Below are positions 36,755 through 46,879 of a stretch of 64,000 nt of DNA, piece by piece (positions within the stretch are counted from its first letter, which is position 1; each line of letters opens with the position of its first letter). The stretch spans positions 124,001 to 188,000 of the forward strand of contig CACXLJ010000001.1 of assembly GCA_902768435.1 (NCBI GenBank), read 5' to 3'. A program made the position numbers and the translations under genes. Origin of the DNA: an uncultured Bacteroidales bacterium. GTDB taxonomy: Bacteria; Bacteroidota; Bacteroidia; Bacteroidales; Muribaculaceae. The notes under the pieces were generated by a model. It was not told where the DNA came from. It ran no database searches and worked only from the letters and a program-made list of their open reading frames with translations.

Positions 36755-38074
36755 TTAATTAATTTTATTTAACAACAGTCTCACATAGATATATTGGAAA
36801 CATGCATGCAATATATATGAAAGCAGTATTGCCAACGACAATCCCCTAACGCCCATCTCATTAGATAAAAACAAATAAGTGAATGTGATAACCATCACGC
36901 CCCATAATGAATTTAAAGCAAAGCCTACCCACATTTTAGCTCTACTTGATATAGAGAGACCAATCACATTGCCCACAGCTGTAAATATTGTGGAGAAGGA
37001 CAATAAAATAAGAGGAATAGGGTCTGTGAAGCCATCCCCATATAATCCCATGATAATAGAGCTGAAAAGACAAATAATTATAGCAAAAAATAAAGAAATT
37101 GAAGCGTTTAATGCAATGTTAATATTTAGTACTTTCTTGAATTTACATTCATCAACATTAACAAGGCTTGATAATATAGGCAACACAATCTGGCTAACAG
37201 CGCCAGGAACAAAAAGAGCAATTATCCTCCACTGCTCCGCGGCTTCAAAAATAGCACCATCGCCAAAACCGTTCTCACGAATCAACATGGTGCGAATAAT
37301 CCATATTATGGGAGCTACGACAATAGATGAAAGAGTAGCAGGCAATGTGAATGAGAGTAATATCTTAAAACCTGCACGAAGATTAAAATCATTAGTTTTT
37401 TGAATACCTAACCGCTTAAAACTCTTTTTAATGGAAATGTGATTGCACGACAATATTACGACATATCCAAATCCATATCCCAGCACAGCACCAATTATTC
37501 CATAAAAATAGGCGCCTATCAACATCATGAACACCTCAAACACTCCACCTATAAACGTGTTTATAGCGATGGCTTTAAAATTTTCCAAACCGGCTAGAGT
37601 GCCGTTTTGGGCCAAATTCAAACTTGTAACAAACAATATAACAGAACTGACTTGTATGGGTATTACCAAATCCTCAGAATTAAGCATGTTTATTGCCAAA
37701 AACTCAGCAAACAAAAACACCAAAAGAGAAACAACCAACCCAAAAAGAAGAGCAAAATAATTAGTCAATCGATATATGTTGTAAACATTATTGATTTGGG
37801 ACGCTTTATATTCTGATATATATTTAGTGGCTGTCAGACCAAGACCGGTACCTCCAAAAACAAGAAACATATTAATTGTTGTTCTTACCATTCCAAAAGC
37901 TCCAAAATCATATTTGCCTAAAATCCTTGCACAGAAGATTCCACCAAATAATACTAAGCATTTAGAAACTGACATCCCCAACACATTCCAAAATGCACCA
38001 GAAGCCATTCTCTGTGCGATGTCCGATGAGGACAGCTTGGATTTTATGTTGTTTCTCAAAGCATCGATACGCAT
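36755..38074 (-). CDS. Wzx-type oligosaccharide flippase
   Basis: A 439-residue protein with 12 or more predicted membrane segments. The N-terminal FWNVLGMSVSKCLVLFGGIFCARILGKYDFGAFGMV is typical of the MATE/MOP polysaccharide-synthesis branch. It would flip undecaprenyl-PP-linked repeat units across the inner membrane for polymerisation. Strong AT bias and the capsule context agree. wzx is used as a role name, not a proven orthologue. Confidence 0.86.
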   Translation of the reverse strand: MRIDALRNNIKSKLSSSDIAQRMASGAFWNVLGMSVSKCLVLFGGIFCARILGKYDFGAFGMVRTTINMFLVFGGTGLGLTATKYISEYKASQINNVYNIYRLTNYFALLFGLVVSLLVFLFAEFLAINMLNSEDLVIPIQVSSVILFVTSLNLAQNGTLAGLENFKAIAINTFIGGVFEVFMMLIGAYFYGIIGAVLGYGFGYVVILSCNHISIKKSFKRLGIQKTNDFNLRAGFKILLSFTLPATLSSIVVAPIIWIIRTMLIRENGFGDGAIFEAAEQWRIIALFVPGAVSQIVLPILSSLVNVDECKFKKVLNINIALNASISLFFAIIICLFSSIIMGLYGDGFTDPIPLILLSFSTIFTAVGNVIGLSISSRAKMWVGFALNSLWGVMVITFTYLFLSNEMGVRGLSLAILLSYILHACFQYIYVRLLLNKIN

Positions 38075-38126
38075 AAGGATTGTTTATCAAGGAAACCGAT
38101 GTAAATTGATTACAAATCACATAATA

Positions 38127-39314
38127 TTACATAAAAAAGAACCGATAGGTTATTTTACTCAAGCCACCAGGTAATACAAAAAAACCTTTCAGAAGTTCAA
38201 TTGCCACTGCAGAACATGATAGTATTACATAAAATAATAACAATTTCTTTGAATTTGACCCTTTTAAATAATGGAATACGTAAGCCAACGTAATGATAAC
38301 AAAAATATAAATATATACACATGGTCTTATCATAAAAAACATGGTGTTCATAAATAAATTTTCATAACATACTCCTATAAATGCTATTGTAAAAAACAAT
38401 GGCAACAAAACATCATTGGAATATTTCTTTCTTATTTGAGGATAATAATATATCATTAAAATCTCACTTAAGAATGTAACAATATGAATAGGTCCCCAAT
38501 GCTTGAAAACAAATTCACCATTATATAATTTAATAAGAAGATACTGATACTTCTCATATCCAAACCAATCAAAAATAAAACTACAATACTTGAACAGTTT
38601 AAACCAAATGGGCCATAATCCAAGAATTGTTGCTATGATGAATATAGAAATCAGTAATTTTGTTTCACTTTTTTCAATCTTAATAAACGGAACGAATATG
38701 AAAAACAGCAGTAAAAATGCTGACTTGTGAATCAATGTCGCCAACAAGACAAATACAAGATAAAGGATAAACTTACGTTTAGAGAGAAGCGGGAACGCTG
38801 CAACACCCAAACAAGCTATTGTCCATTGTCGCATAAAACCATACCATGTGTATGCAAAAGGACCCAACACAAGTAAAATCATAATCCATGGCAACAAATG
38901 CTTTCTGCTATTCAGTCCAATAAAAATCATTATTACTTGTATCGCACCCCAAAAAGCAAAATAAAAAGAATAATGCATTCCTGTCTTTACGAAAAACCAT
39001 GTAATTGCGTAGAAAAGGGGCTCAAAATCTTTCCGAACAAATCTTCCTGTGTTTTGCAGACTTGTAAACTCTCGCAAATACATTGCATAATCCTCCCCTG
39101 TATTATATCTTAATCCAAAAAGCAGTCCAATCAAAATTACCGACACAATATTTTCCCAACAATAAAATGGCAAAAACTTTTTATGGATGCCAGATAATAG
39201 CTGTTTTTCTCTATTATAAGCGTGTAATTCAATTATAAAAACCAAAAAAGCTACCGATAAATAGATCAGTAGACTTTGTATAAATAGCAGTAAGCTTGTT
39301 TCTCCCATCGTCAT
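38127..39314 (-). CDS. EpsG-family membrane protein (possible second polymerase)
   Basis: 395 residues from the ATG at 39314; the frame extends to a TTG at 39323. About 10-12 hydrophobic segments. FGLRYNTGEDYAMYLREF near residue 65 is the EpsG hallmark. EpsG-like proteins are thought to polymerise or assemble exopolysaccharide. The frameshifted neighbour upstream is a second Wzy-like protein, so this gene could be the working polymerase. Confidence 0.75.
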   Translation of the reverse strand: MTMGETSLLLFIQSLLIYLSVAFLVFIIELHAYNREKQLLSGIHKKFLPFYCWENIVSVILIGLLFGLRYNTGEDYAMYLREFTSLQNTGRFVRKDFEPLFYAITWFFVKTGMHYSFYFAFWGAIQVIMIFIGLNSRKHLLPWIMILLVLGPFAYTWYGFMRQWTIACLGVAAFPLLSKRKFILYLVFVLLATLIHKSAFLLLFFIFVPFIKIEKSETKLLISIFIIATILGLWPIWFKLFKYCSFIFDWFGYEKYQYLLIKLYNGEFVFKHWGPIHIVTFLSEILMIYYYPQIRKKYSNDVLLPLFFTIAFIGVCYENLFMNTMFFMIRPCVYIYIFVIITLAYVFHYLKGSNSKKLLLFYVILSCSAVAIELLKGFFVLPGGLSKITYRFFFM

Positions 39315-39327
39315 TACTATCAAAAAA

Positions 39328-40625
39328 CTAATTACGAGAACTGAAGACCAAAACCAATAAAACCGTAATACTTAAATAAAGCATATCATATAATTTTCGT
39401 CTTTTATAAAATGTGGTTGTTATTATAAAGAAAAAAGGTAAGTATGTAATGTGATATCTTAAGTCAAGAGAAACTCCAGCAATTATTGTCATCCATATAT
39501 TAAACACAATAAAAAAAACCATAGGTATAAATCGGTAATCAACTTTCTTGACAATACTATATAATGACAGGATGAAACTAAAACTCAAAGTCATCTTAAT
39601 ATATACTGGAAGACTATTCATAATGGCATATAATGAACTGCGATCTATATTAGGAAATGGTCCTATCAAACCAGCAAGCAGTGGAACATACCTACCGTAT
39701 GACGCTTGACCTTTCATGCCTTTTGCTGTGCGATAATCCGCAACTGAGGTAATGAAATCAAAACTAACGCCAATTACTTTTTCCATAATATATGGCAAAA
39801 TAGTGGAAGAAATGATAAATACAATTATAATAATATACATTAAAATTTTACCATATTTCTGAGAAGAATAAAAGGATAATATAACAGCTATAAGCATCAT
39901 ATAGAAAATGGCAGTCCTGAAAAACATACACATGAAAACGAATGGGAGTGCGATAAACAAATACTTATATGACCTTTCATTCATCGCTTTATATATATAA
40001 TAATAACCTAATATAATTATTGAGACAAACACAATCTCCTTTAGCCCCATCATATCTGTAACGATTAGAAACGGTGATGACGCATAAAGAACAGATGTCA
40101 ACAAAGACATGCGATGGTTGTCAGTGAGCATCATCTGCAATTTATATAGAAACTTCATACTCACATACAAACATATGCCATTTAATGCTATGACACCATA
40201 AATTACTAAATATTTACTGGGATAAATTTTTGCAAAAAAATACGTAACAGTGAAAAAGCCTAAATCGTCTCGGAACAAATTATCGTCAATCAATCGATCT
40301 ACAAATGACGAAAAATCCAAATTGGCGTAATTTAATGTCTTTCATCTTCAAGTATAAACATATATTTCATGAAAAGCACTATTAAGGTGACAGCCAATGC
40401 ATTGAAAATAAATAGCTTTTGAGGGCGAATTGATGTTTTTGTCATTAATAACATGCCCACAAAATAGATATTGATCACAAAACGACCAATTTCCATATAA
40501 AATGGCACTTCATCCTTATATCCTATAAGCATAAAATATAAAGACATTATAAAATATATTATTATTGCAATAAAAATATATTTAAATAAATGCTTATATG
40601 AATAATCGAATGATAAATCCGTCAT
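39328..40625 (-). pseudogene. Wzy-like membrane protein gene with a one-base frameshift
   Basis: Two abutting frames together look like one polytopic protein of about 432 residues. The first (40625-40332, 97 codons) has three membrane segments and ends ILEDERH-stop. The second has no ATG near its start and its frame is closed by a TGA only a few codons before TLNYANLDFSSFVDRL; it then holds 8-9 membrane segments to 39328. Adding one base in the AAA run at 40340-40342 (minus strand) joins them as ILEDE-KTLNYANLDFSS, and 1299 bases would be exactly divisible by three. This is therefore a disrupted polymerase gene, a phase-variable one, or a sequencing error. Confidence 0.72.
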
Positions 40626-40644
40626 TTATAGTCTGATTAACAAT

Positions 40645-41853
40645 TTACTTTTTAAAAATACCGCAGAGATCAATAATCACTTTGTCATCACGCCATGGCA
40701 GTGATTTGAACTGGTCATGGGCTGTGAGAAACACAATAATGTCGGCCTTCTCGTATGCCACTTGATAGTCTGTTAGTTTGAACACCTTATGCGCTTTCAA
40801 GTTCGGCTCAACCACCATAATATCAGCATTATTGCAGCCTTGCATCACTTCAGTCGTGATTCGCTTAGCCGGAGACTCACGCAAGTCATCAATGTTAGGT
40901 TTAAACGCAAGACCCATCATAGCCACCACCGGTTTACGGTGATTATCAAGTTCAAATTTAATCATTGCATTCTTGACTTTCTCGGCGCTCCACTTAGCCT
41001 TATAGTTATTAATTTCGCGTGCTCTTGCAATGATTTGAGCCTCTAAGGGATATGCCGCCGTAATAAAGTACGGATCAACAGCAATGCAGTGACCTCCCAC
41101 TCCGCAACCAGGTTGGAGGATGTTCACTCGTGGATGCTTATTTGCCAAACTAATCAATTCCCACACATTTATGCCAGCCTTGTCACAAATGATTGACAAT
41201 TCATTGGCAAAAGCTATCTGCACATCACGACTCGAATTCTCGGTCAATTTGCACATTTCAGCCGTGCGGGCATTAGTCTTGTGTAATTGTCCCTTGACAA
41301 AATGTTCATAGAAGGCTACAGCTTTTTCAGTAGATGGAGCATCGATGCCACCAATCACCCTGTCATTATTGATGAGCTCATGTATGATATTTCCTGGCAA
41401 CACCCGCTCAGGACAATAAGCAATATACAATTTACCCTTTAATTCCGGTCGCTCATCGAATATTAATTGAGCCATCTGCTCGGTTGTTCCGATAGGCGAA
41501 GTGGATTCAATGATAAACAAATCACCTTCTTTCAAATATGGAATAACCGACTTAGTTGCCGACTCAACATAAGAGATGTCGGGGTCATGATTTCCCTTGA
41601 ATGGAGTAGGAACCACAATCAGATAAACATCGCTTTCTTCAGGCGATTGTTTTGCCATTAATTTACCTGATGAAACCACTTCTTGCAACAGGTCCTGCAA
41701 ACCAGGCTCTACAATGTGAAGTTCAGCAGCATTAGTATGTTCAACAACCGACGGATTTACATCAACGCCCAAAACATTCATGTTTCCATATTTAGCTGCC
41801 ATGATAGCGGTTGGCAATCCTATATATCCTAGTCCAATAAAACAAGCTTTCAT
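40645..41853 (-). CDS. wecC: UDP-N-acetyl-D-mannosamine dehydrogenase
   Basis: 402 residues from the ATG at 41853; a TTG at 41862 also lies in frame. It oxidises UDP-ManNAc to UDP-ManNAcA with two NAD+. Rossmann GLGYIGLP (7-14), YCPERVLPGN, KLTENSSRD with K202, and the catalytic Cys256 in GCGVGGHCIAVDP are all in place. The UDP-GlcNAc 2-epimerase (wecB) that normally supplies its substrate is absent from the locus, so it must come from elsewhere. The sequence fits WecC better than the UDP-glucose dehydrogenases. Confidence 0.87.
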   Translation of the reverse strand: MKACFIGLGYIGLPTAIMAAKYGNMNVLGVDVNPSVVEHTNAAELHIVEPGLQDLLQEVVSSGKLMAKQSPEESDVYLIVVPTPFKGNHDPDISYVESATKSVIPYLKEGDLFIIESTSPIGTTEQMAQLIFDERPELKGKLYIAYCPERVLPGNIIHELINNDRVIGGIDAPSTEKAVAFYEHFVKGQLHKTNARTAEMCKLTENSSRDVQIAFANELSIICDKAGINVWELISLANKHPRVNILQPGCGVGGHCIAVDPYFITAAYPLEAQIIARAREINNYKAKWSAEKVKNAMIKFELDNHRKPVVAMMGLAFKPNIDDLRESPAKRITTEVMQGCNNADIMVVEPNLKAHKVFKLTDYQVAYEKADIIVFLTAHDQFKSLPWRDDKVIIDLCGIFKK

Positions 41854-41885
41854 ATTCTTCAATTATATAATAAAATGTAGATTAT

Positions 41886-44315
41886 TTACTTTTTACTCTG
41901 GCTGTTACCGTAACCATAGCCATAGCCATAGCCGTAACCATAGCCATAACCATATCGCCTATAGCCGTAAGCATTTGATTCGTCAGATGTTCCGTTAAGA
42001 ATCATAACAAGTTTATTATAACGGCCATCCTCATAGTTGCGCTGCAACTCGTTGAGCATTGCTTTGTCGAATAGTCCCGACCTTACAACAAATATTGTCA
42101 TATCACAGAATTTGTTGACAATGGTTGCATCAGCAACAATCTCAATTGGCGGACAGTCAATAAATATGAAATCATAACGATTACGCATTTCTACCAACAT
42201 CTTCTCGAACAGGTCACTAAACAACAACTCTGTAGGATTTGGCGGTATGGTTCCAACAGGGATTACATCCAAATGCTCATTGATAGTACCTTTAACCATC
42301 AAATCTTCAAGATTCTCGCAATGCTCACTAAGATAGTCAGATACACCTTTTGAGGGAGAATTCACAAATGTCGATAAAGATGCTTTGCGTAAATCTAAGT
42401 CTATCAACAACACGCGTTTCTTCTTGATGGCAAAACTTAATGCAAGGTTGGTTGATATAAAGGTTTTACCCGAACCTGCATTGGCCGATGTAAACATAAT
42501 AATTTTAGATTCTCCTTCTTTGCCAGAAAGGAACTCTAGATTGGTTCTCACCACACGGAAAGCCTCATTAATTGAGTTGCCACTCTTCTCTTTCACCACT
42601 ATTTCACGCACTTCCTTCCTATGATTCAAGAACGAAAGTAAGCCTCTGTGTTTCTTGTATGATAATGGAATTTCACCAACAAACGGTATGGTTATGCCAT
42701 CAAGGTCGCGACGTGTGCGCACTGCAGTGTCAAGACTATTCATGATAAGCAAGATAATGAGTGGCAACAAGATACCAAGGAATAAAGCTACCAGTATTAC
42801 ATTAAATTTGACTGGTTTCGACGGCTTCATGCTTCCTGAAGGGGGATTCAACAATTTAGTATTATATGCGGTGAAAGCCTTCGACAACTGATTCTCCTCG
42901 CGCTTTTGAAGCAAGAACACATAAAGTTGTTCTTTCACTTTCTGCTGTCGTTCTACACTCAGTAGATCTTTTGCCTGAGTTGGATTGTCAGCAATCTGCT
43001 GACGAGTTTGACTCTCAGTTCCTTGAAGCGAATTGATGCGATCTTTCAGCACCGCAGCTGTATTATCAATTGCTGCTGCAATGGCACTCTTGGTGGCCAC
43101 TAATTCCTGGTCCAGGTCCTGTACAAGTGGATTGGAAGGATTGCTGTTTGCAAGTAAGTTGTTCCTTCTGATCACTTTTTCATTATAATCAACTATCTGT
43201 TGTGATACTGAAGGATTGTCAATACCGGAGTTTGCAGGCAACACTCTAAAGTCCTTTCCATTACTACTGCCAAGCTGCTTCCTTATATACTGGGTCATGT
43301 ATAATTGATTTTTAAGGTCTTGCAATTGGCTTGATGTGCTTTCAGAACGATTCATATAAACAGCTGATGCGGCCTGCACATCAGGGACAAGGTGTCTGCT
43401 CTTATATGACGAAATATTTTCATCAACATTACCCAATTCGCGTTCAATCTCTCGCAATTCCTCGTCAATGAAGTTCGATGTGCTGATTGCCTGTTGGTTA
43501 ATGTCTTCAATCCATTTATCATTATAAACCACAAAAAGATTATTCAGCACATCTTCTGCGCGTTGGGGCGACACATCGTCTAATCTCAAATCAACAACCG
43601 ATGCCTTTTCGTCGCTTTGATCCACCTTCAACCTTGATGAATAAGTCTTAGCAACGCCAGTGTACCCCATACGTGAGACATAGATGGTTTTGTCATATTT
43701 TCCAATGTAATTGGAGGTGGGAGCTATCATTAGTTTTCCCACAGGTGTCTGGACCACTGTGCTCAGCTTGGCAGTAAGTGTTTTTGAGGAATTGTCTTTT
43801 CCTTGAAGATGAAAATTGCTTAATTGGACCTTGTTGTCATCAAGCAGTTTCATACTAAAAGAGGCGTTTTGCTCAGGCTCCACATCCAGGAAGGAAACCG
43901 ATACTGGCAAATTATTTCCATATAGTACTTCCTTATGAAAAGCTCCATCAATATCGTAATTCACATCCAGGTGTAATTTCTTCACCACATCAATCATGTA
44001 GGTGGGTGATTTTAGCGTTATCATCTCATTATGCAGGTTAGTTCTGCTTTTACTGATCCCCATTGCTGAAAACTGACTAAATTCTTTTGAAATTGCCTGA
44101 TTCTTGTCATCTTCACGAATGAGAAGCGACGCCTGGCGTGTATACACAGGCTGCGTTATCATGATATACATCACACCTAACGAAAGCGCTATGAGTAATG
44201 AGATCAGAAACCAGTACCAATTCTTGGCACACAAGAACAATAAATCCTGAAAATTGATAGAATCATCATTCGGTTTCTTAGGATATCCTTTTGAATTATA
44301 TGCTTCTTCTGCCAT
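41886..44315 (-). CDS. Wzc-type polysaccharide co-polymerase / tyrosine autokinase
   Basis: 809 residues from the ATG at 44315; the frame opens at a TTG at 44339 that overlaps the wza stop. Wzz-like domain with TM1 (about 33-53), a long periplasmic coiled-coil region (about 250-480), TM2 (about 505-526), then a cytoplasmic BY-kinase: P-loop SANAGSGKT (610-618), Walker A' LLIDLDLR (636-643) and Walker B FIFIDCPP (716-723). The C-terminus is a tyrosine cluster of about ten Gly-Tyr units (783-803). Cycling phosphorylation of such clusters controls chain length and export through Wza. Confidence 0.93.
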   Translation of the reverse strand: MAEEAYNSKGYPKKPNDDSINFQDLLFLCAKNWYWFLISLLIALSLGVMYIMITQPVYTRQASLLIREDDKNQAISKEFSQFSAMGISKSRTNLHNEMITLKSPTYMIDVVKKLHLDVNYDIDGAFHKEVLYGNNLPVSVSFLDVEPEQNASFSMKLLDDNKVQLSNFHLQGKDNSSKTLTAKLSTVVQTPVGKLMIAPTSNYIGKYDKTIYVSRMGYTGVAKTYSSRLKVDQSDEKASVVDLRLDDVSPQRAEDVLNNLFVVYNDKWIEDINQQAISTSNFIDEELREIERELGNVDENISSYKSRHLVPDVQAASAVYMNRSESTSSQLQDLKNQLYMTQYIRKQLGSSNGKDFRVLPANSGIDNPSVSQQIVDYNEKVIRRNNLLANSNPSNPLVQDLDQELVATKSAIAAAIDNTAAVLKDRINSLQGTESQTRQQIADNPTQAKDLLSVERQQKVKEQLYVFLLQKREENQLSKAFTAYNTKLLNPPSGSMKPSKPVKFNVILVALFLGILLPLIILLIMNSLDTAVRTRRDLDGITIPFVGEIPLSYKKHRGLLSFLNHRKEVREIVVKEKSGNSINEAFRVVRTNLEFLSGKEGESKIIMFTSANAGSGKTFISTNLALSFAIKKKRVLLIDLDLRKASLSTFVNSPSKGVSDYLSEHCENLEDLMVKGTINEHLDVIPVGTIPPNPTELLFSDLFEKMLVEMRNRYDFIFIDCPPIEIVADATIVNKFCDMTIFVVRSGLFDKAMLNELQRNYEDGRYNKLVMILNGTSDESNAYGYRRYGYGYGYGYGYGYGYGNSQSKK
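41907..41955 (-). repeat. In-frame hexanucleotide repeat encoding (Gly-Tyr)n
   Basis: Tandem GGNTAY units (GGC/GGT + TAT/TAC) on the minus strand encode the Gly-Tyr tail of Wzc. Because each unit is 6 bases, slippage changes the tyrosine number without breaking the frame. Confidence 0.85.
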
Positions 44316-44328
44316 AGTATGAGAATTC

Positions 44329-45123
44329 TTATTTAACAATTAAAACAATGAGAGAAGTTAAGAATGAAGCAGCCGACAACCACAATCCTGGAGTCATGAA
44401 CGAATTGCCAAGATCCGACGATTCACGAGCCTTTCTTGAATTGGGTTCAACATATACGATGTCATTCTGTTGTAAATAGAATACAGGGGAAGTATATAAG
44501 CTGTTGGCATCAGTCAAATTCACCCTAAAAGATTTCTGAGTACCATTTTCAAGTCGCATGACCAGCACATTATCACGAAGGCCATAAATTGTGAGGTCTC
44601 CGGCTCTACTCAATGCATCTAGAATAGACACTTGATCATGGTCAATAATGAAACGGCCAGGCGATTTCACTTCACCCATCACAGAAAAATACATGTCCAG
44701 GAAGTCTACAGTAACCTGAGGATCCTTAAGTTCTCCTCGTTGAATCAGAGTATTTTTAATATGATTAATTACTTCACTGCGAGTCATTCCCGCCAAATGC
44801 ATTGATCCTAAAATAGGAAAATCAATATTTCCTTGATTATCGAGCGTATAATGCGCAACCGTTGAGGTGGTCAATCCCCTGCCCGATGTTGACGAACTGT
44901 AGTGCCCCACAACTGGCAAATTAAAGAGATAAGCCAGCTCTGGGTTTTTACTGCTTACAAGAATTGACAGTTTGTCGCCTGGTTGCAACCTAACAATATT
45001 ACTTTCCAAAATCTGTCGTTCTTCTCTGTCGTTCACATTTTGGAAATAGCCCAACTTAGGTGTCGAACACGATGCCATTAACAGTCCTGCTGCAACAGCA
45101 ATCAGCAATTTTTTAATTTTCAT
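44329..45123 (-). CDS. Wza-type outer-membrane polysaccharide export lipoprotein
   Basis: 264 residues. A lipoprotein signal peptide has the lipobox LMASC and lipidation at C19. The Poly_export domain (about 45-130: RLQPGDKLSILVSSKNPELAYLFNLPV) and a SLBB domain (about 145-220: YFSVMGEVKSPGRFIID, SILDALSRAGDLTIYG) follow. A hydrophobic C-terminal segment (SAASFLTSLIVLIV) may anchor the channel. It pairs with the Wzc kinase encoded just downstream. It overlaps the previous gene by 11 bases. Confidence 0.92.
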   Translation of the reverse strand: MKIKKLLIAVAAGLLMASCSTPKLGYFQNVNDREERQILESNIVRLQPGDKLSILVSSKNPELAYLFNLPVVGHYSSSTSGRGLTTSTVAHYTLDNQGNIDFPILGSMHLAGMTRSEVINHIKNTLIQRGELKDPQVTVDFLDMYFSVMGEVKSPGRFIIDHDQVSILDALSRAGDLTIYGLRDNVLVMRLENGTQKSFRVNLTDANSLYTSPVFYLQQNDIVYVEPNSRKARESSDLGNSFMTPGLWLSAASFLTSLIVLIVK

Positions 45124-46222
45124 TGTTATTATACTTTTTGATTTTTAATTGTCTTGAAATTAATATCATGATTATAATCCATAGGATTATTGTAAAATTG
45201 AACACAAGATTAATATTGAATACTCTTGATAACAATATCGACGCCGCAATCAAAAAGATTGATAACAACAACAGCTGAATTAGAGTTTTGGTTTGATTCA
45301 GGTCATTGATTTCAAGTAACATGTGATGAATGTGACTTTTGTCGGCCAAAAACGGACTCCTTCGCTGATACAGCCTCACCCCCACGACTCTCACCACATC
45401 TAAACAGGGTAAAAGCAATGGTGCAAACACTAGCACAAAGGGATTGATATTCCAAGTCGATATAGCTGGATTGGTGCACAATGACACGCCAATGTAACCG
45501 ATTATGAAGCTTAACACAAGAGAACCTGTATCGCCCATAAAAATCTTTTTATGTCTCTCAGGTTTTCCTTTAAGGTTAAATGCCATGAATGCTGATATAG
45601 CGCCCAGCAACACAACGCAAAGGAGTGCTAACCAATAATCGTGCAAACATAGAGAAACAACCAAATATATCAAGAGGCATATCGCACAAAGGCCACTAGC
45701 TAGGCCGTCGATGCCATCTATAAAGTTTATGGCATTTGTTATCAACACAATGGCAAAGATTGTTATTAGATAACCGCCCCAAACCGGTAATGTATCTGAC
45801 AAGCCAAACAATCCATAAAGATGATTTAACCATGTTCCAGAATAGCACATCAACAATCCTGCTGCAATCTGAGCAATAAATTTTGTACGATATCTAAGTC
45901 CTTTCAGATCGTCACACAATCCAAATCCAAACAAAATTGTTGCACCACACAGAATAAGCAGAATGCTATTATCCCGTGCAAACAGTTTTGAACCATCAAT
46001 GGCATTAGTGCATGACAACACACACCACAAAAGCACAATAGTGATGAGCGATGCCAGAAATATAGCAACGCCACCAAGCCTAGGTATTCGTCCTGTGTGA
46101 ATTTTTCGTCCGTCTACTGTATCGAAAAGTGAATATTTGTAGGCAATTGAGAGAGTAAATAACATAATCACTACAGCAATAGCTGCGCTAGCCAAGTAAG
46201 ATATGATGAAGAAAGTGGTCAT
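45113..46222 (-). CDS. Undecaprenyl-phosphate sugar-1-phosphate transferase (WecA/MraY family)
   Basis: 369 residues with about 10-11 membrane segments. HTGRIPRLGGVAIF, FGLCDDLKGLRYRTKFIAQ (the DD motif), NAINFIDGIDGLASG and FMGDTGSLVLSF are the family's catalytic loops. It starts repeat-unit synthesis by putting GlcNAc-1-P (or a related sugar) on undecaprenyl phosphate. Its ATG overlaps the UpxY-type stop by an ATGA, placing it second in the operon. Confidence 0.92.
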   Translation of the reverse strand: MTTFFIISYLASAAIAVVIMLFTLSIAYKYSLFDTVDGRKIHTGRIPRLGGVAIFLASLITIVLLWCVLSCTNAIDGSKLFARDNSILLILCGATILFGFGLCDDLKGLRYRTKFIAQIAAGLLMCYSGTWLNHLYGLFGLSDTLPVWGGYLITIFAIVLITNAINFIDGIDGLASGLCAICLLIYLVVSLCLHDYWLALLCVVLLGAISAFMAFNLKGKPERHKKIFMGDTGSLVLSFIIGYIGVSLCTNPAISTWNINPFVLVFAPLLLPCLDVVRVVGVRLYQRRSPFLADKSHIHHMLLEINDLNQTKTLIQLLLLSIFLIAASILLSRVFNINLVFNFTIILWIIIMILISRQLKIKKYNNNEN

Positions 46223-46779
46223 TTGATTATTTCAATAAAGTTTGAACTGATTGTAGCTAAAGCAACCGAGATCACATTCTGGATCTCTATCACAACACGT
46301 TTATTGCGCTTTCCTTCTACTTTTACAAACAAACCTTCAACTCCGTCAAATGCTCCACCGTGTATTCTTACTTTGGTGCCCTTTGCAACATTGAGTTCTT
46401 CAGGTTTTAAATAAATAAGTGATTCATCATGGTTACTTGTAACTGAAATAAAGTCATTCATTTGCGAATCTGGAACAACGATTGGAACATTTTTTCCATC
46501 ATAACGCTTGGTCATATACTGAAGATAAGGAATTTTAGTTTTAAATTCCTGAATGAATGACTTTGAGCAATGTACAAAAATCAAATTATGTAAAACAGGT
46601 TCCAGAACCCGAATCCTCTTACCATTTCTAGATAATTTAAGTTTATACTGCATAGGGATATAACATTGAATTGAACTGGCTTCAAGCATGTCTTGAATGC
46701 TCAATTCTCTACGATAAGTGGCTCGCATTGCAAACCATTGCAATTTATCGTTATTTTTATCATCAATATCCTTTTCCAA
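46219..46779 (-). CDS. UpxY-type NusG-like capsule antiterminator
   Basis: About 186 residues from a TTG start at 46779. The open frame reaches a TTG at 46944, but the predicted promoter (46914-46921) lies inside that extension and no ATG precedes the NGN domain, so the shorter form is preferred. The NGN domain opens KLQWFAMRATYRRELSIQDML; the KOW domain reads VAKGTKVRIHGGAFDGVEGLF. UpxY proteins bind the transcript leader and let RNA polymerase read through their own capsule operon. It is the first gene of the locus. No UpxZ partner is present. Confidence 0.86.
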   Translation of the reverse strand: MEKDIDDKNNDKLQWFAMRATYRRELSIQDMLEASSIQCYIPMQYKLKLSRNGKRIRVLEPVLHNLIFVHCSKSFIQEFKTKIPYLQYMTKRYDGKNVPIVVPDSQMNDFISVTSNHDESLIYLKPEELNVAKGTKVRIHGGAFDGVEGLFVKVEGKRNKRVVIEIQNVISVALATISSNFIEIIK

Positions 46780-46879
46780 GGCAGTAAATCTTAATACTAG
46801 TATATAATATTGGTGCTTTGAGCCGAATGCAACAAACTCAAAATCAAAAAGATATCTAAAAAATAGTTTAAATTCTTTA

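Noticed and set aside
40332..40625. A separate small three-helix membrane protein gene
   Set aside because: Its helices and the frame that follows join into one Wzy-sized protein by adding one base in an A run, which explains both pieces better than two genes.
41907..41955. CRISPR-like or satellite array
   Set aside because: The short repeats are in frame and encode the Gly-Tyr tail of Wzc; there are no spacers.
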